DNA of 64,000 nucleotides, from contig CAKZLE010000004.1 of NCBI GenBank assembly GCA_937125225.1, positions 1 to 64,000 on the forward strand, given 5' to 3'. The notes beneath the pieces are model-generated. The model was not told where the DNA came from. It ran no database searches and saw only the letters and a list, made by a program, of their open reading frames with translations. This DNA comes from an uncultured Spirochaetia bacterium. Its GTDB lineage: Bacteria; Spirochaetota; Spirochaetia; CAKZLE01. This document shows positions 1 through 9,944 of the stretch, one piece after another; position 1 is the first letter of the stretch; every line of letters begins with the position of its first letter. Both the position numbers and the translations under genes were made by a program.

Positions 1-29
1 AATTTTCAGTATATCAGATTTTCATGGAG

Positions 30-70
30 CTTTCTTTTTCTCCTTTTCTTCGTGTGTCATTTCATTTTAC
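30..70 (-). repeat. Copy 1 of a leader-like repeat shared with an IS30 remnant
   Basis: This pyrimidine-rich stretch closely matches 17195-17236, which lies just upstream (minus strand) of the IS30-type transposase fragment at 16890-17138. On the minus strand both read as a purine-rich leader with a strong Shine-Dalgarno-like AAAAGGAG. The rest of any element here would lie left of base 1, outside the window. That it is the 5' end of a second IS30 copy is inference. Confidence 0.35.
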
Positions 71-105
71 CATTCAGCCCCATATAACAACAGTTGGTTA
101 AAAAG

Positions 106-134
106 TTGACATGCTACATATTGTATTATATACT
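106..134 (+). promoter_or_regulatory. Sigma-70-type promoter
   Basis: TTGACA at 106-111, a 17-bp spacer, then TATACT at 129-134. It points rightwards, away from the IS30-like repeat at 30-70. The first convincing gene downstream is the lipoprotein at 621. A 74-codon ORF at 267-491 with a weakly placed AAGGAG lies between them, but its protein is not convincing. Otherwise 135-600 is AT-rich and shows nothing I can name. Confidence 0.5.
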
Positions 135-620
135 AAAGAATTAATTTGATTATGTATTTAATTGTATTTGACTGGAAAATACTTAAGTAATACTAAAATT
201 TTTATCTACACATAGTATTTATATATTTTGATTCCCTTGCTTTTGTGAGAAGGAGTAATTTAATATATGATAAACTTAACATTTGTAGATGTTTTTCTAA
301 CTAACATCCCATCTCTTATACGAATAACCCCTTTATCAAAGTTCTCATCACGGAAATCGATAATGATTTCTGAGATGGAGATTGAGACCAGAGTCTCAGT
401 TATCTCATTACTTCTTAATAATCAGCATCTTATATGGAGCATGTTTTTAGTCTGTTATGTTCCATATCAACATATTAGATACTTATATTGATCACTAATC
501 TGTATTTGAAGAAGTATTTGATTATTATGGTATCAAGTCCGTTGTGTATCAGATAAATCTCTATGATTTATCCTTTAGAGACTGGTAGTAATAAAATTTA
601 GAGGTATAAGAGGTAAAGAG

Positions 621-2117
621 ATGAACAGGTTCAATTCACTGATTTCTATAATTCTTTTCAGTTTTCTTCTGATTGTGTTTTTAGGTTGTCCGTTCATTCT
701 ACCTGATACGTATACTGTGATATTTGATACTGATGGTGGGAGCATGGTGAATAATCAAATAATTCAAAAAAATGATATGGCTATAAGACCTACACCAAAT
801 CCAACTAAACCTGGGTATTCATTTGAGAATTGGTATGCAGAAGATAATTTTATAACTTTATGGAATTTTAATAACCCAATAACCGATGATACAACCGTTT
901 ATGCTCATTGGAGTGCAGATACCTATCGGGTCACCTTTGATTCTCAAAGTGCTGATACTGAAGCGAGTCCTACGAGTGAGACGGTCACTAGCCCTGCAAC
1001 GACAATCGATCAATTACCGACAGCCCCTACGAAGACTGGATACACCTTTGTTGGATGGTACACCGCAACAGAGGGAGGAGGTACTGAGTTCACTACCAGT
1101 AGTATCGTAACCGGTGACATAACTGTTTATGCTCATTGGACAGTCAGACCATTAACACGTGATGAACTCATAACAATGATCAGTGATGGTGATGATGTAA
1201 CAAACGCAGATACCTCTAGTATTACTGATATGAGCAATATCCTCGGTATGAATTCAACATTCAATCAGGATATTTCAAATTGGGATGTGAGTAGCGTTAC
1301 CAATATGTCTTATATGTTTCATCGTGCAGAGGCTTTCAATCAGGATATTTCAAGTTGGGATGTGAGCAATGTTACAGATATGTCTAGGATGTTCAATTCA
1401 GCATTTTCTTTTAATCAGGACTTATCAGACTGGGATGTGACAAGTGTCACAGATATTACATATATGTTCAATTTTGCAAAGAGCTTTAATGGGGATATAT
1501 CAGACTGGGACGTGAGCAATATTACCAATATGGATGCAATGTTCTATGGTGCCGAGAGTTTCAATGGGGACTTATCAGACTGGGACGTGAGTAATGTTAC
1601 AAATATGTCTAGTATGTTCTATGGTGCAGATGATTTCAATCAGGATCTACTAACTTGGGATGTGAGTGGTGTTACTACTATGAAACAAATGTTCTGGGGT
1701 GCAGAGAGCTTCAATGGGGATATAACAGCTTGGGACGTGAGTAATGTAACAACTATGTATGGAATGTTCGGATGGGCATTTGGTTTCAATGGGGATATAT
1801 CAGCATGGGATGTGAGCAATGTTACAAATATGTTCTCTATGTTCTATAGAAACAGTGTCTTCAATCAGGATATATCAAGTTGGGATGTGAGTGATGTTAC
1901 AGATATGGAGGGTATGTTCAGGAATGCTTCCGTGTTCAACCAGGATATTTCAAGTTGGGATGTGGCTAATGTTACTACTATGGATTATATGTTCAGCTAT
2001 GCATCATTCTTCAATCAAGATATTTCAAGCTGGGTTGTGAGTTCTGTCGAAGATAGACAATATAGATTCTCTTGGGAATGCCCTCTCCTGCTGGAATACC
2101 ATCCATCATGGGAGTAG
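621..2117 (+). CDS. BspA-like DUF285 repeat surface lipoprotein
   Basis: Exported lipoprotein of 498 aa. The N-terminus is a hydrophobic signal with a lipobox ending in Cys23 (FLGC). Two Listeria/Bacteroides (InlB B) repeats follow at about residues 30-100 and 100-175, each ending in a YAHW-type motif. From about residue 215 there are eleven DUF285 repeats of 25 residues (75 bp), of the form FNQDISSWDVSNVTxMxxMF. The last unit passes into a CPLLxEYHPSW-like end that resembles the normal terminus of this family, so the gene looks complete. The family consists of LRR-like solenoids displayed on the cell surface and implicated in adhesion; the ligand here is unknown. An AGAGG-type ribosome site precedes the ATG. 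The near-identical 75-bp units could expand or contract by slippage. A decayed paralogue lies at 3487-3740. Confidence 0.9.
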   Translation: MNRFNSLISIILFSFLLIVFLGCPFILPDTYTVIFDTDGGSMVNNQIIQKNDMAIRPTPNPTKPGYSFENWYAEDNFITLWNFNNPITDDTTVYAHWSADTYRVTFDSQSADTEASPTSETVTSPATTIDQLPTAPTKTGYTFVGWYTATEGGGTEFTTSSIVTGDITVYAHWTVRPLTRDELITMISDGDDVTNADTSSITDMSNILGMNSTFNQDISNWDVSSVTNMSYMFHRAEAFNQDISSWDVSNVTDMSRMFNSAFSFNQDLSDWDVTSVTDITYMFNFAKSFNGDISDWDVSNITNMDAMFYGAESFNGDLSDWDVSNVTNMSSMFYGADDFNQDLLTWDVSGVTTMKQMFWGAESFNGDITAWDVSNVTTMYGMFGWAFGFNGDISAWDVSNVTNMFSMFYRNSVFNQDISSWDVSDVTDMEGMFRNASVFNQDISSWDVANVTTMDYMFSYASFFNQDISSWVVSSVEDRQYRFSWECPLLLEYHPSWE

Positions 2118-2420
2118 TGAAACTCTGTATTTCTTCCAAAATAACATAGCTAGAGTTCTGTCAGTGCAGCCTTCATCTGCTCTGCAGAGACGAACCCAAA
2201 ACAGAGAAGGATCTGGCAGAGAATAAGCCATTATCAAAAAAGTCCCTGGGGTAAAGATAAAAGACTTCACAGGTATCGGTTAGGAGGTGAAGGGGTACAT
2301 AACTCAAGATCGTTGCCATCCTAGATCAGACTCTTCCGGTCTCTACGATGAATCATGCAACACCAACTGAATATCTTGGGTTCATGGTCTGTGTCTCTCA
2401 GAAGATCATCTCAATTCATA
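2118..2420. other. Intergenic region, nothing recognised
   Basis: Three hundred bases between the BspA-like gene and the convergent exodeoxyribonuclease gene. All frames are broken. There is no clear terminator and no RNA gene. A decayed mobile-element fragment is possible, but I could not match it to a family. Confidence 0.5.
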
Positions 2421-3182
2421 CTATTGTATGCAGAGTTCGATCGGACAATGGTCCGAACCCATCACCTCGTCGATGATATTTGCGCTCTGTAGCTGAGGTT
2501 CGAAACTAGAATTCACACAAAAATAATCAATACGCCACCCCATGTTCTTCTCCCGAGCCTTGAAGCGATACGACCACCAACTGTATCGATTTGGATCCTT
2601 GCAGTATTTCCTGAAGGTATCGATATGACCATGACTGATGAACCTGTCCATCCATGCTCGTTCCTCTGGCAGATAGCCGGGGTTCTTCTCATTTCGTTTG
2701 GGGTTCGCAAGGTCTATGGGCTTATGTGCCACGTTATAATCACCGCACAGGATAAAGTGTTTTCCCTCTGCGACTGTCTTATTGCAATAGTCCTCTACGG
2801 CTTCACAAAATCGAATCTTATAATCGAGCCGTTTTCCGGCCTCCTGACTATTAGGGAAATAACAGTTTATCAGTTTGTAATCGGGATATTCGAGGATGAT
2901 ACTCCTTCCTTCGGCATCAAACTCATCGATCGCTAGCGTAGAGACTGACAGTGGTGCTTCTTTTGCATAGGTGACTACTCCGCTATACCCTTTCTTCTGT
3001 GCTGATGCGAACCAGGAGGTATACCCTTCAGGTGCCGTGAATCTCTCATCAAGCTGTTCTATTTGAGCTTTCGTCTCCTGAAGACAGATGATATCTGCAT
3101 CTTTCTCTCTCATCCAGTCGAATAGCCCTTTCTTCTCGGCAGCCCTGATACCATTCACGTTCCATGAGATCAATGTTTTCAC
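2421..3182 (-). CDS. xthA: Exodeoxyribonuclease III (AP endonuclease)
   Basis: Protein of 253 aa, the normal length for the ExoIII/ExoA family. These enzymes cut DNA at abasic sites and remove 3' blocking groups in base-excision repair. Family motifs are in order: WNVNGIRA near the N-terminus, LQETK with the metal-binding Glu at about residue 36, GDYNVAH in the middle, and GSDHCPIEL at the C-terminus with the catalytic Asp-His. It is cytoplasmic with no signal peptide. A GAGAGGA ribosome site lies 7-8 nt before the ATG. It stands alone, convergent with the BspA-like gene. Function is secure; whether the symbol should be xthA or exoA is a naming choice. Confidence 0.95.
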   Translation of the reverse strand: MKTLISWNVNGIRAAEKKGLFDWMREKDADIICLQETKAQIEQLDERFTAPEGYTSWFASAQKKGYSGVVTYAKEAPLSVSTLAIDEFDAEGRSIILEYPDYKLINCYFPNSQEAGKRLDYKIRFCEAVEDYCNKTVAEGKHFILCGDYNVAHKPIDLANPKRNEKNPGYLPEERAWMDRFISHGHIDTFRKYCKDPNRYSWWSYRFKAREKNMGWRIDYFCVNSSFEPQLQSANIIDEVMGSDHCPIELCIQ

Positions 3183-3486
3183 GGTATATCCTCTCTTTTT
3201 TCCACCCTATGTAATAATATAATGATTGTACCATGAACTGATCATTTAATTAATCCTAAAAGGACTGTTACATTCCCTAGGTTGTTTCTCATATGAGTAC
3301 ACCCTGTCTTGGTGCATAAAACATATTCAATACCACATGAGGCAGTAATTCTCTCATATCGAGGGTTAACCCCCACAGAATTGACTTCTTCTATGATCTA
3401 TCGATTTTAGAAGTATTTCCAGCCTTCAGGAATATGATTGATTATTTGATGTGGATACGGTTCGGTATAGTCTGGTATATATACCG

Positions 3487-3740
3487 ACAGAACCTGAGAA
3501 ACTGGATACACCTTTGGTAAATGGTATACGGCAATAGATGGAGGAGGGAGAGTGTTTACCAGTAGTAGTGTCGTTACCGGAGATATAAACGTATTTGCGC
3601 ATTGGACCATCAGAATGCCAACATGAGGTGAACTCAAAGCAATAATTAGGAATGGCGATGATGTAACTAACGCAGATACATCTGATATTGCTGATAAGAG
3701 CAATTTACTTGTTAGAGGTTCGACATATAACAAAGCATTG
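3487..3740 (+). pseudogene. Remnant of a second BspA-like lipoprotein gene
   Basis: This stretch aligns base for base, with many substitutions, to about 1018-1275 of the intact lipoprotein. It covers the end of the second InlB repeat (TGYTFGKWYTAIDGGG), the AHWTI end motif, and the DGDDVTNADTSDI segment before the DUF285 repeats. The frame is broken by a one-base deletion near 3497 and a TGA where the intact gene has an Arg codon (near 3625). No signal peptide and no DUF285 units remain. At its 3' end the homology switches directly into an IS3-type orfA remnant, so insertion of an element may have killed the gene. Confidence 0.8.
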
Positions 3741-3936
3741 AAATTCACCATTGTATTCGAATCTATAAAAGGACAACGACAAGTTTCTAAAATCGCTGCA
3801 GAATAAATTGTTTATCCAAATCAGATAATTACAAGGAAGAAGCTTATCTTTAAAAAGGAATCGACGATTTTTAGAAAAAAGAGTAGAGTCAGAGGAAACA
3901 CAAGATGACCTTTTCAAGAAGATTGACCAACTTTTT
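3721..3936 (+). pseudogene. IS3-family transposase orfA remnant
   Basis: Reading + in two frames gives pieces of an IS3-type OrfA helix-turn-helix protein. They are NKALKFTIVFESIKGQRQVS, then KIAAE, stop, IVYPNQI, and after a frame change FLEKRVESEETQDDLFKKID. Compare the usual pattern KF...V...IKGQ.TV.EIA.EY.VHPNQI..WK. The frame has at least one stop and one shift, and no orfB follows. From 3937 to 4190 an open but unassignable frame continues to about 4127. The recognition is by motif only. Confidence 0.65.
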
Positions 3937-4190
3937 GTCCGCACCCCCTACAAGGGGATTGGTTTTGTATCTATATACCTTTTCATACAATCTTATCTAC
4001 CCCAGATTTTCTTTCAGGATCTTTTTGACAATTATGGTAAAAAATCCCATCCAAAGTATGAATCTTTGACGGGGAACATCCTGATTAGCCTTAGATTCTC
4101 GATTTATATATCTTTCATTCTAAAGTGAGTTAATGTCTTGTGGTAAGGGATTCCACCTGAGTAGATACCAGTGGGGTCCTTGTCTACAAA

Positions 4191-6458
4191 TTATGTTTCA
4201 AGGTGAGTTATCGCTTCATGAACAACCCGACTCAATGGTCCACTCAAATAGGGTTTACGGATAAAACCTTTTAATCCTAGATCTTTCATATCATCAAGAA
4301 TATCCTCTCCGATGAATCCTGAAGAGAGGATGACCCTTACTCCCTTATCGATTTCATGTAATACTGAAAAACAGTCTTTACCATTCATCACCGGCATGAT
4401 CATATCTAAGATGACAAGATCGAACTTATTCGGGGTCTGCTTGTAGAGGCTTATAGCATCTTTACCATTTTCAGCTAATGATACTGTATAGCCCAGATTC
4501 TCTAACATAGCTTTTGCAGTCAATCTCATGGCTTCTTCATCATCAACAACTAATATGTTCCCTTCTCCATACATGATCCCTTCAGCTTCCTTGTACTCCA
4601 CATAATGATTTTTCGTCAGGGGTAAGAAGATCTTGAAAGAGGTCCCAATCCCTAACTTACTGTAGACGTCAATCGCACCGCTATGCTGTTTGATCGTTCC
4701 ATAAACGGAGGAGAGGCCGAGTCCTGTTCCCTTACCTTGCTCTTTTGTCGTAAAGAATGGATCAAAGATCTTTCTGAGATTCTCATTACTGATACCACAT
4801 CCGGTATCTTTGATCTCAATCTCAAGGAATCTACCCGGTTGAATATCAAAAACAGAATTCTTACAGAATATGTCATCGATCATTACATTCCGAGTGGTTA
4901 TCGATATGGTTCCTCCCTCTGCCATAGCTTGAGATGCGTTGATCCCAATATTCATACATGTGCTTTGAATCAAGGAAGAATCACCTGAGACTATAGGTTT
5001 CTCAGCTTGTAGCTTCGTGATGATATCAATTCGTCGATCAAGAGTATTCTTAAGGATATTGACAGTTTCATCAATGATGGAGTGAACATCGACTGTAGCG
5101 ATCTTGTTCTTCTCAGTCTTTGAGAATGCAAGGAGATTTCTCGTCAGCTCAGCAGCTCTCGATGCTGAATTCATGAGTATGTGATGATACTCCTTTACAT
5201 CGGGTTTGTCAGGTAAATAAGAAGTGAGAAGTTCTCCTGCACCAATAATCCCACCTAGGAGGTTATTGAAGTCATGAGCTATACCGCCGGCAAGTTGTCC
5301 GAGCGCATCCATTTTCTGAGATTGTTCTAATCGTTCAGCATAACTATTGATCATTTTGGATATCCTTCTGGAAATAACCAGAAAGACTATGCTCATAATG
5401 AGGATTATCAACAGAGAGAACAAAAGAGTAGTTCTGATCTCTCGATGAATCTTGCCATTGACTTCCTCTTCAATGAGAGCTAATTGCTTCTCAAGAGCGT
5501 TGTAGTAGAACCCACTACCAATGGTCCACTCCCAAGTGGGATCATAGAAGAAGAAGGAGGTCTTTTTGACCTCAGTCCCATCTTCAGGTGAAGGAAAGTA
5601 GTAGCTGAGAAAACCTTCTCCTTCATCTTTCAATAGTGTGAGAATGTCTTTTCTGAAATAGTTTCCTCGACTATCGAGATCGGTATCATATAACAGATCT
5701 CCTGGCTTATGTATGGGATTACGAGAAAGGATGATAGAGCCGTAGGGGGTATCCTCTTCACCTCCTAGGTGGTACATCTCTTTGATAAATAGATCTTCAC
5801 TGTCCTCCCAATATTGTGTCTCTAATCGCTCAAGTACGCTGTCCTGTAGACGTTTCTCAATATCATCTAGATACTCACCGGTACCGATCAACCAATTGTA
5901 TGGTTTGAAATAGCGAACATACAGTTGTTTAGGGAACTCTTCATCCGGGGCTGTGGGTTTTGAAAAATAGATTATTTGAAATGCTCCGTCCTGATCAGAA
6001 AGCAACTCTTTTTGCTCTGTGAGAACCATGGTACCTCGTATATCCTTATGCTGGCTCATCGAATATCCTATCATATGCTCAAGCTTATGAATGATGATGT
6101 TCTCTGTTTCCATATCAACGGCGAAGAAATAACCATCCGGATGATCGAATACTGCATGGGATAGGATGAGTCTTAACTGTTCTTTCAGTTGACTTTCTGG
6201 TATTACCTCATGATATGTCTCATAGAAAGCATTACAGATATGGATAGCCTCATCAACTCGATCCTTCACTCGTTTCTGAACAAGATCCATAGTTTGACTC
6301 TGCTGGAATTGAATGAGCTCTGAGGTAACCATGACCCGCTCTTTTACGATCTTTTTTTGTGCATTGATGAACTCTGTCGTGACAGTATTTATCTGTTGTT
6401 CTTTATCATGCTGCAATTCGTAGATATTCAGAAAAGTGAGTCCGATGGCAGTTAACAT
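4191..6458 (-). CDS. Hybrid histidine kinase with two Cache-type sensor domains
   Basis: Membrane sensor kinase of 755 aa from the first usable ATG. Two Cache-type extracytoplasmic domains occupy about residues 35-200 and 220-325. They are followed by a transmembrane helix (343-363), HisKA with the H-box [11 protein letters not shown] (His395), HATPase with N507, DTGCGI and [11 protein letters not shown], and a C-terminal receiver (632-750) with phospho-acceptor Asp685 in LVILDMIMP. The expected first transmembrane helix is incomplete. The natural start appears to be an ATG at 6509, giving MKNRYSW, but codon 8 is TAG (6488-6486). The frame then continues as [10 protein letters not shown] into this ORF. 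The gene may therefore be disrupted, suppressed, or restarted at 6458. No separate response regulator lies nearby. Confidence 0.85.
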   Translation of the reverse strand: MLTAIGLTFLNIYELQHDKEQQINTVTTEFINAQKKIVKERVMVTSELIQFQQSQTMDLVQKRVKDRVDEAIHICNAFYETYHEVIPESQLKEQLRLILSHAVFDHPDGYFFAVDMETENIIIHKLEHMIGYSMSQHKDIRGTMVLTEQKELLSDQDGAFQIIYFSKPTAPDEEFPKQLYVRYFKPYNWLIGTGEYLDDIEKRLQDSVLERLETQYWEDSEDLFIKEMYHLGGEEDTPYGSIILSRNPIHKPGDLLYDTDLDSRGNYFRKDILTLLKDEGEGFLSYYFPSPEDGTEVKKTSFFFYDPTWEWTIGSGFYYNALEKQLALIEEEVNGKIHREIRTTLLFSLLIILIMSIVFLVISRRISKMINSYAERLEQSQKMDALGQLAGGIAHDFNNLLGGIIGAGELLTSYLPDKPDVKEYHHILMNSASRAAELTRNLLAFSKTEKNKIATVDVHSIIDETVNILKNTLDRRIDIITKLQAEKPIVSGDSSLIQSTCMNIGINASQAMAEGGTISITTRNVMIDDIFCKNSVFDIQPGRFLEIEIKDTGCGISNENLRKIFDPFFTTKEQGKGTGLGLSSVYGTIKQHSGAIDVYSKLGIGTSFKIFLPLTKNHYVEYKEAEGIMYGEGNILVVDDEEAMRLTAKAMLENLGYTVSLAENGKDAISLYKQTPNKFDLVILDMIMPVMNGKDCFSVLHEIDKGVRVILSSGFIGEDILDDMKDLGLKGFIRKPYLSGPLSRVVHEAITHLET

Positions 6459-6754
6459 GATAAATGCAATGGGGAGAAGAGTGACCTACCATGAATAGCG
6501 GTTTTTCATTGATCTTCTATTATGAGATTGAGTCTTCATAAACTATAGTATAACACAATATTGAATAGCTTCGGATAAACCTTTACTGCAGATACCAATA
6601 TCAGATCGTCTATAAACTTAAGAAAGAGAATGGTGACAAAGTCTATGAGGTGAGAAACCAGTGCTTACCATGTCAAAGATCTAGCCCTTCTCTAAAAAGA
6701 GGTGTCTAGATCTTGATCTGTCAGAGTCTTACCCCTCCATACAGATCATATCAA

Positions 6755-6787
6755 CGAGAACTCCTATAGAAGGAATTCTCGTCTTTT
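6755..6787. terminator. Hairpin after the FG-GAP lipoprotein gene, copy 1
   Basis: Arms CGAGAACTCC and GGAATTCTCG around a 7-base loop. Folding is slightly better on the minus strand, where the mismatch becomes a T-G wobble. On the plus strand the stem is followed by TCTTTT. It can serve the lipoprotein gene ending at 6798 (minus). The same structure recurs at 9902-9928 after the second copy. Confidence 0.55.
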
Positions 6788-6797
6788 AAAGTGGTCT

Positions 6798-8705
6798 CTA
6801 CTCTAATGAGATATCAAAGACATAGGCACTTCCTGAGTTGCCACCGTTATCATCATCAGTGTTTGCACCAATCAAAGCGATATCACCATCAATACTGACT
6901 GAAATACCGAAGTTGTCATTGTTGCTTCCATCAGCAGCAGTCAGCTTATTCTCTTGTATCCATGTGGTATCTGATCGAGTAAAGACATAGGCACTTCCTT
7001 TATCATCATTGGTAAAGGCACCAATCACGACCGTATCCCCATCAATACTAACAGAAAGTCCAAAAAGATCCCTTGCAGATCCATCGTTAGCTATCAACTT
7101 TGCTTCTTGTGTCCATGTGGTACCCGAATAGGTGAAGACATAAGCGCTTCCAGCGTGATAGCTCTTATCATCATCATAAGCTGCACCAATTACTGCGGTA
7201 TCTCCATCAATACTAACAGAAATCCCAAAATAATCCCCTGCAGATCCATCGGTAGCTGTCAATTTTACCTCTTGTGTCCACGTGGTACCTGAACGGGTGA
7301 ATACATAGGCACTTCCTGAGTTAGAGCCTTTATCATCATTGTTATAGGCACCAATCACGACAGTGTCTCCGTAAATACTGACAGTACTTCCAAAACTGTC
7401 ATTCGCTGCTCCATCTGAAGCTGTCAGTTTCGCCTCTTGTGTCCACGTGGTACCTGAACGGGTGAATACATAGACACTACCTGAGTTAGAGCCTTTATCA
7501 TCATCTGTATAGGCACCAATCACGACAGTTTCTCCGTAAATACTGACATTCCTTCCAAAATTATCATTCGCTGCTCCATCTGAAGCTGTCAGTTTTGCCT
7601 CCTGTGTCCATGTGGTACCCGATCGGGTGAATACATAGGCACTTCCTTTAGCATCATCATCTTTATAGGCACCAATCACGACAGTTTCTCCGTAAATACT
7701 TACATTCCTTCCAAAATTATCATTCGCTGCTCCATCTGAAGCTGTCAGTTTTGCTTCTTGTGTCCAAGTAGTACCTGAGAGGGTAAAGATATAGGCACTA
7801 CCTGAGTTAGAGCCTTTATCATCATCATACGCTGCACCGATCACTGCGGTATCCCTATCTATGCTGACAGCCACACCAAAGAGATCAAATTCGGCTCCAT
7901 CCGTAGCGAGTAATTTTGTTAATTCTACCCAGTTCGCATAGAGTACCAATGGAGTATTGAGCGAGTAGGAAGCCCCTGCTTCATAGGTAGTACCTGATCC
8001 ATTAGCAGCAGTATTCCATCCTGCGAAGAAATACCCATTCTTTACAAGATTGCCGGTGTTAGTTGCTAAGGTCAGATCCTGATCATAGACTTTACTCTGG
8101 TCATCCGGAACACTACCACTCGTAGCAGTATTCGCATCATAGGAGATGGAGTAGGTGATAGAATCCCACTTGGCATAGAGGGTGATCTCTCCTTCAGAGG
8201 AATAGCTCGCCCCTGCAACATAGGTAGTACCTGATCCATTAGCCGCAGTATTCCAACCCCCAAAGGTATAGCCATCCTTTGTGAGATTTCCCGTGTTGGT
8301 TGCTAAAGTCAGATCCTGATCATAGATTTTACTCTGGTCTTCAGGAGCAGTACCACTGGACGCAGTATTCGCATCATAGGTGATGGTAGAGATCTCTGGA
8401 TCCCACCCTGCATAGAGGGTCATCTCTTCCTCGATAAGGTCTTCATCAAAATCCCAGCTTATCAAACAGTCTTCATCACCGTACCAACCGGTGAAGCTGT
8501 AGCCTGTTCTTGTAGGGGCTTCTTCGGGTTCGATGATATAGCCGATGGCCTCTTGGGGGGGAATGGGACTCCCTCCTTTGCTATCGAAGGTGATCATAGC
8601 CCCTTCCATCAATATCAGGTACTCACCACAACCACTATACAGGAGGGAGATCAGCATCGCTATAACGAGTAGTCTTGTCCATCGTCTCTGTTCTTTCATC
8701 ATCAT
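6798..8705 (-). CDS. Seven-blade FG-GAP lipoprotein with InlB repeats, copy A
   Basis: Exported lipoprotein of 635 aa. The signal peptide ends in the lipobox YSGC (Cys26). Three Listeria/Bacteroides repeats follow at about residues 35-105, 106-182 and 183-260, each ending in YAGW, YAKW or YANW. From about residue 262 there are seven repeats of 50-55 residues of the form [28 protein letters not shown], then [17 protein letters not shown]. These are integrin-type FG-GAP blades, and seven would close one propeller. Blades 2 and 3 are almost identical. The start shows three consecutive ATG codons behind AAGGAG, and the third gives the best spacing. The gene begins 5 bp after the stop of the 272-aa gene, so the two are almost certainly co-transcribed. 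Role: probably surface binding; the ligand is unknown. Confidence 0.9.
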   Translation of the reverse strand: MMMKEQRRWTRLLVIAMLISLLYSGCGEYLILMEGAMITFDSKGGSPIPPQEAIGYIIEPEEAPTRTGYSFTGWYGDEDCLISWDFDEDLIEEEMTLYAGWDPEISTITYDANTASSGTAPEDQSKIYDQDLTLATNTGNLTKDGYTFGGWNTAANGSGTTYVAGASYSSEGEITLYAKWDSITYSISYDANTATSGSVPDDQSKVYDQDLTLATNTGNLVKNGYFFAGWNTAANGSGTTYEAGASYSLNTPLVLYANWVELTKLLATDGAEFDLFGVAVSIDRDTAVIGAAYDDDKGSNSGSAYIFTLSGTTWTQEAKLTASDGAANDNFGRNVSIYGETVVIGAYKDDDAKGSAYVFTRSGTTWTQEAKLTASDGAANDNFGRNVSIYGETVVIGAYTDDDKGSNSGSVYVFTRSGTTWTQEAKLTASDGAANDSFGSTVSIYGDTVVIGAYNNDDKGSNSGSAYVFTRSGTTWTQEVKLTATDGSAGDYFGISVSIDGDTAVIGAAYDDDKSYHAGSAYVFTYSGTTWTQEAKLIANDGSARDLFGLSVSIDGDTVVIGAFTNDDKGSAYVFTRSDTTWIQENKLTAADGSNNDNFGISVSIDGDIALIGANTDDDNGGNSGSAYVFDISLE

Positions 8706-8710
8706 TCTCC

Positions 8711-9529
8711 TTAGAGTGTCACGCTCGTACCGACAGTCACTGCTGTCTCGAAAGCCATCTGATCTGATCCGGTATAGAAGATCTCCTCTCCCCTGAGGAA
8801 GAGTTCCTGATGTTCACTGATCATTCCTGAAAGATCGACCCCAACTTTCCCATACCCGTCATAGCAGGGGATCAAGGTGCCGGTACAGTGGATAGGTGCC
8901 TCAAAGAGGAGTCCGGCTCCGATCTGTGGTGCAATAGTGAGTATTCCGAAGTCTACCGGATAGGCTGCCCCAATCCCTGCAGAACCGGTATGTACGGTAG
9001 TGATGAGATCACTAGGGGATGAACCCTTCCAGTAACTTGCCTCCCCATAGATCTCCATGTTCTCATAGGGTTTGATGAATCTGAGCGATCCCCCGTATCC
9101 CTGTTCATACAGGGCTTGAGGTGTATTACCGAGAGGCTTCACATAGAGTCCTCCGAGAGCGATCCTCATAGGTTCAGTAGGAGTGATACCGGTTGCTTCA
9201 AGGGGTGAAAAGGGGTGTTCCCAGGTGTCGGAGATCGGGTCATAGGAGAGTTCAAAACTACTACTCCAGCTTTTTCCATCGAGGGTATACTGGTAATAGA
9301 CGATATCTTGGAGTATATCGGAGGACACCCACTCAACAGAGGGGTCTTTCTGATCTAAGAGGGTCCACCCATCAGTGACAGCATGATTGACTTGATACCG
9401 ACAGGCTCTGATATCATCGCGAAGGATGAATCGCAGAGAGACGGTCTCTACACAATCGCCAGCGAACAGTGTAGCGGGGATGATCAATAGGAAGATAAGG
9501 ATTAGGATGACGTGTGATGTGAGTCTCAT
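8711..9529 (-). CDS. Exported beta-rich protein, possible outer-membrane partner, copy A
   Basis: Protein of 272 aa with a cleavable signal peptide (hydrophobic core, then a likely cut after LFA near residue 23). The mature part is rich in short alternating strands with aromatic residues and ends in VTVGTSVTL, suggesting a beta-barrel or beta-sandwich envelope protein. I do not recognise a family. It is first in a two-gene unit with the FG-GAP lipoprotein and has a GGAG ribosome site 6 nt before its ATG. The predicted protein is identical to the one encoded at 11885-12703. The leader upstream (9530-9789) is also identical between copies, so both units should respond to the same control signals. 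Confidence 0.8.
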   Translation of the reverse strand: MRLTSHVILILIFLLIIPATLFAGDCVETVSLRFILRDDIRACRYQVNHAVTDGWTLLDQKDPSVEWVSSDILQDIVYYQYTLDGKSWSSSFELSYDPISDTWEHPFSPLEATGITPTEPMRIALGGLYVKPLGNTPQALYEQGYGGSLRFIKPYENMEIYGEASYWKGSSPSDLITTVHTGSAGIGAAYPVDFGILTIAPQIGAGLLFEAPIHCTGTLIPCYDGYGKVGVDLSGMISEHQELFLRGEEIFYTGSDQMAFETAVTVGTSVTL

Positions 9530-9789
9530 AGAGTTCTCCTCAGTAAAATCAAATAGATTGATGATGTCTTATATGTTGGTATAACCACTTTTTTACATGA
9601 TGAGTACGGAAAAAATGATACTATATAGTGAGAAACCTGTGTTGTAAGCTTTGGGGTAATCTTGTAGGACAATGGGAAGTTGAAGGGGTGAACAGCTCAG
9701 ACTCGGTTAGTGATCGGGTTCCTGATAGTTGGAGTTGTTCTCATACACACAGGTTCATATGATTGGGTGATGGGATGAATCTTGGAAGA

Positions 9790-9877
9790 TCACCGATGAT
9801 GCTTTGGGGATATATACCTATGAAAGATAACCATTGGACCAATTTATCATCGTGTAGTTAATGTACTCTTTAGTATC
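9790..9877. other. Unique spacer between the two duplicated units
   Basis: Identity with the region upstream of copy B stops at 9789 (12963 in copy B). A short mismatched tail of similarity runs to about 9812. The rest matches nothing else in the window. No gene or promoter is evident. This marks the junction of the duplication. Confidence 0.6.
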
Positions 9878-9901
9878 ACCCCTCCATACAGATCATATCA
9901 A

Positions 9902-9934
9902 CGAGAACTCCTATAGAAAGAATTCTCGTCTTTT
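9902..9934. terminator. Hairpin after the FG-GAP lipoprotein gene, copy B
   Basis: Second copy of the hairpin at 6755, with arms beginning CGAGAACTC and ending GAATTCTCG followed by TCTTTT on the plus strand. One base change shortens the inner stem relative to copy A. It sits just past the stop codon of the lipoprotein gene ending at 9945. Confidence 0.5.
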
Positions 9935-9944
9935 AAAGTGGCCT

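Noticed and set aside
267-491. 74-aa frame downstream of the first promoter
   Set aside because: Composition is not protein-like, the ribosome site is too far from the ATG, and no family is recognised.
1259-2060. Regular 75-bp repeats that look like a CRISPR or minisatellite array
   Set aside because: The period is exactly 25 codons, the frame is open throughout, and each unit encodes a DUF285 motif; there are no spacers.
3827-4127. Open frame of about 100 codons without ATG after the IS3 orfA remnant
   Set aside because: After the OrfA part ends near 3936 the protein matches nothing I know, lacks a start, and may be open by chance; it is mentioned only under the remnant.
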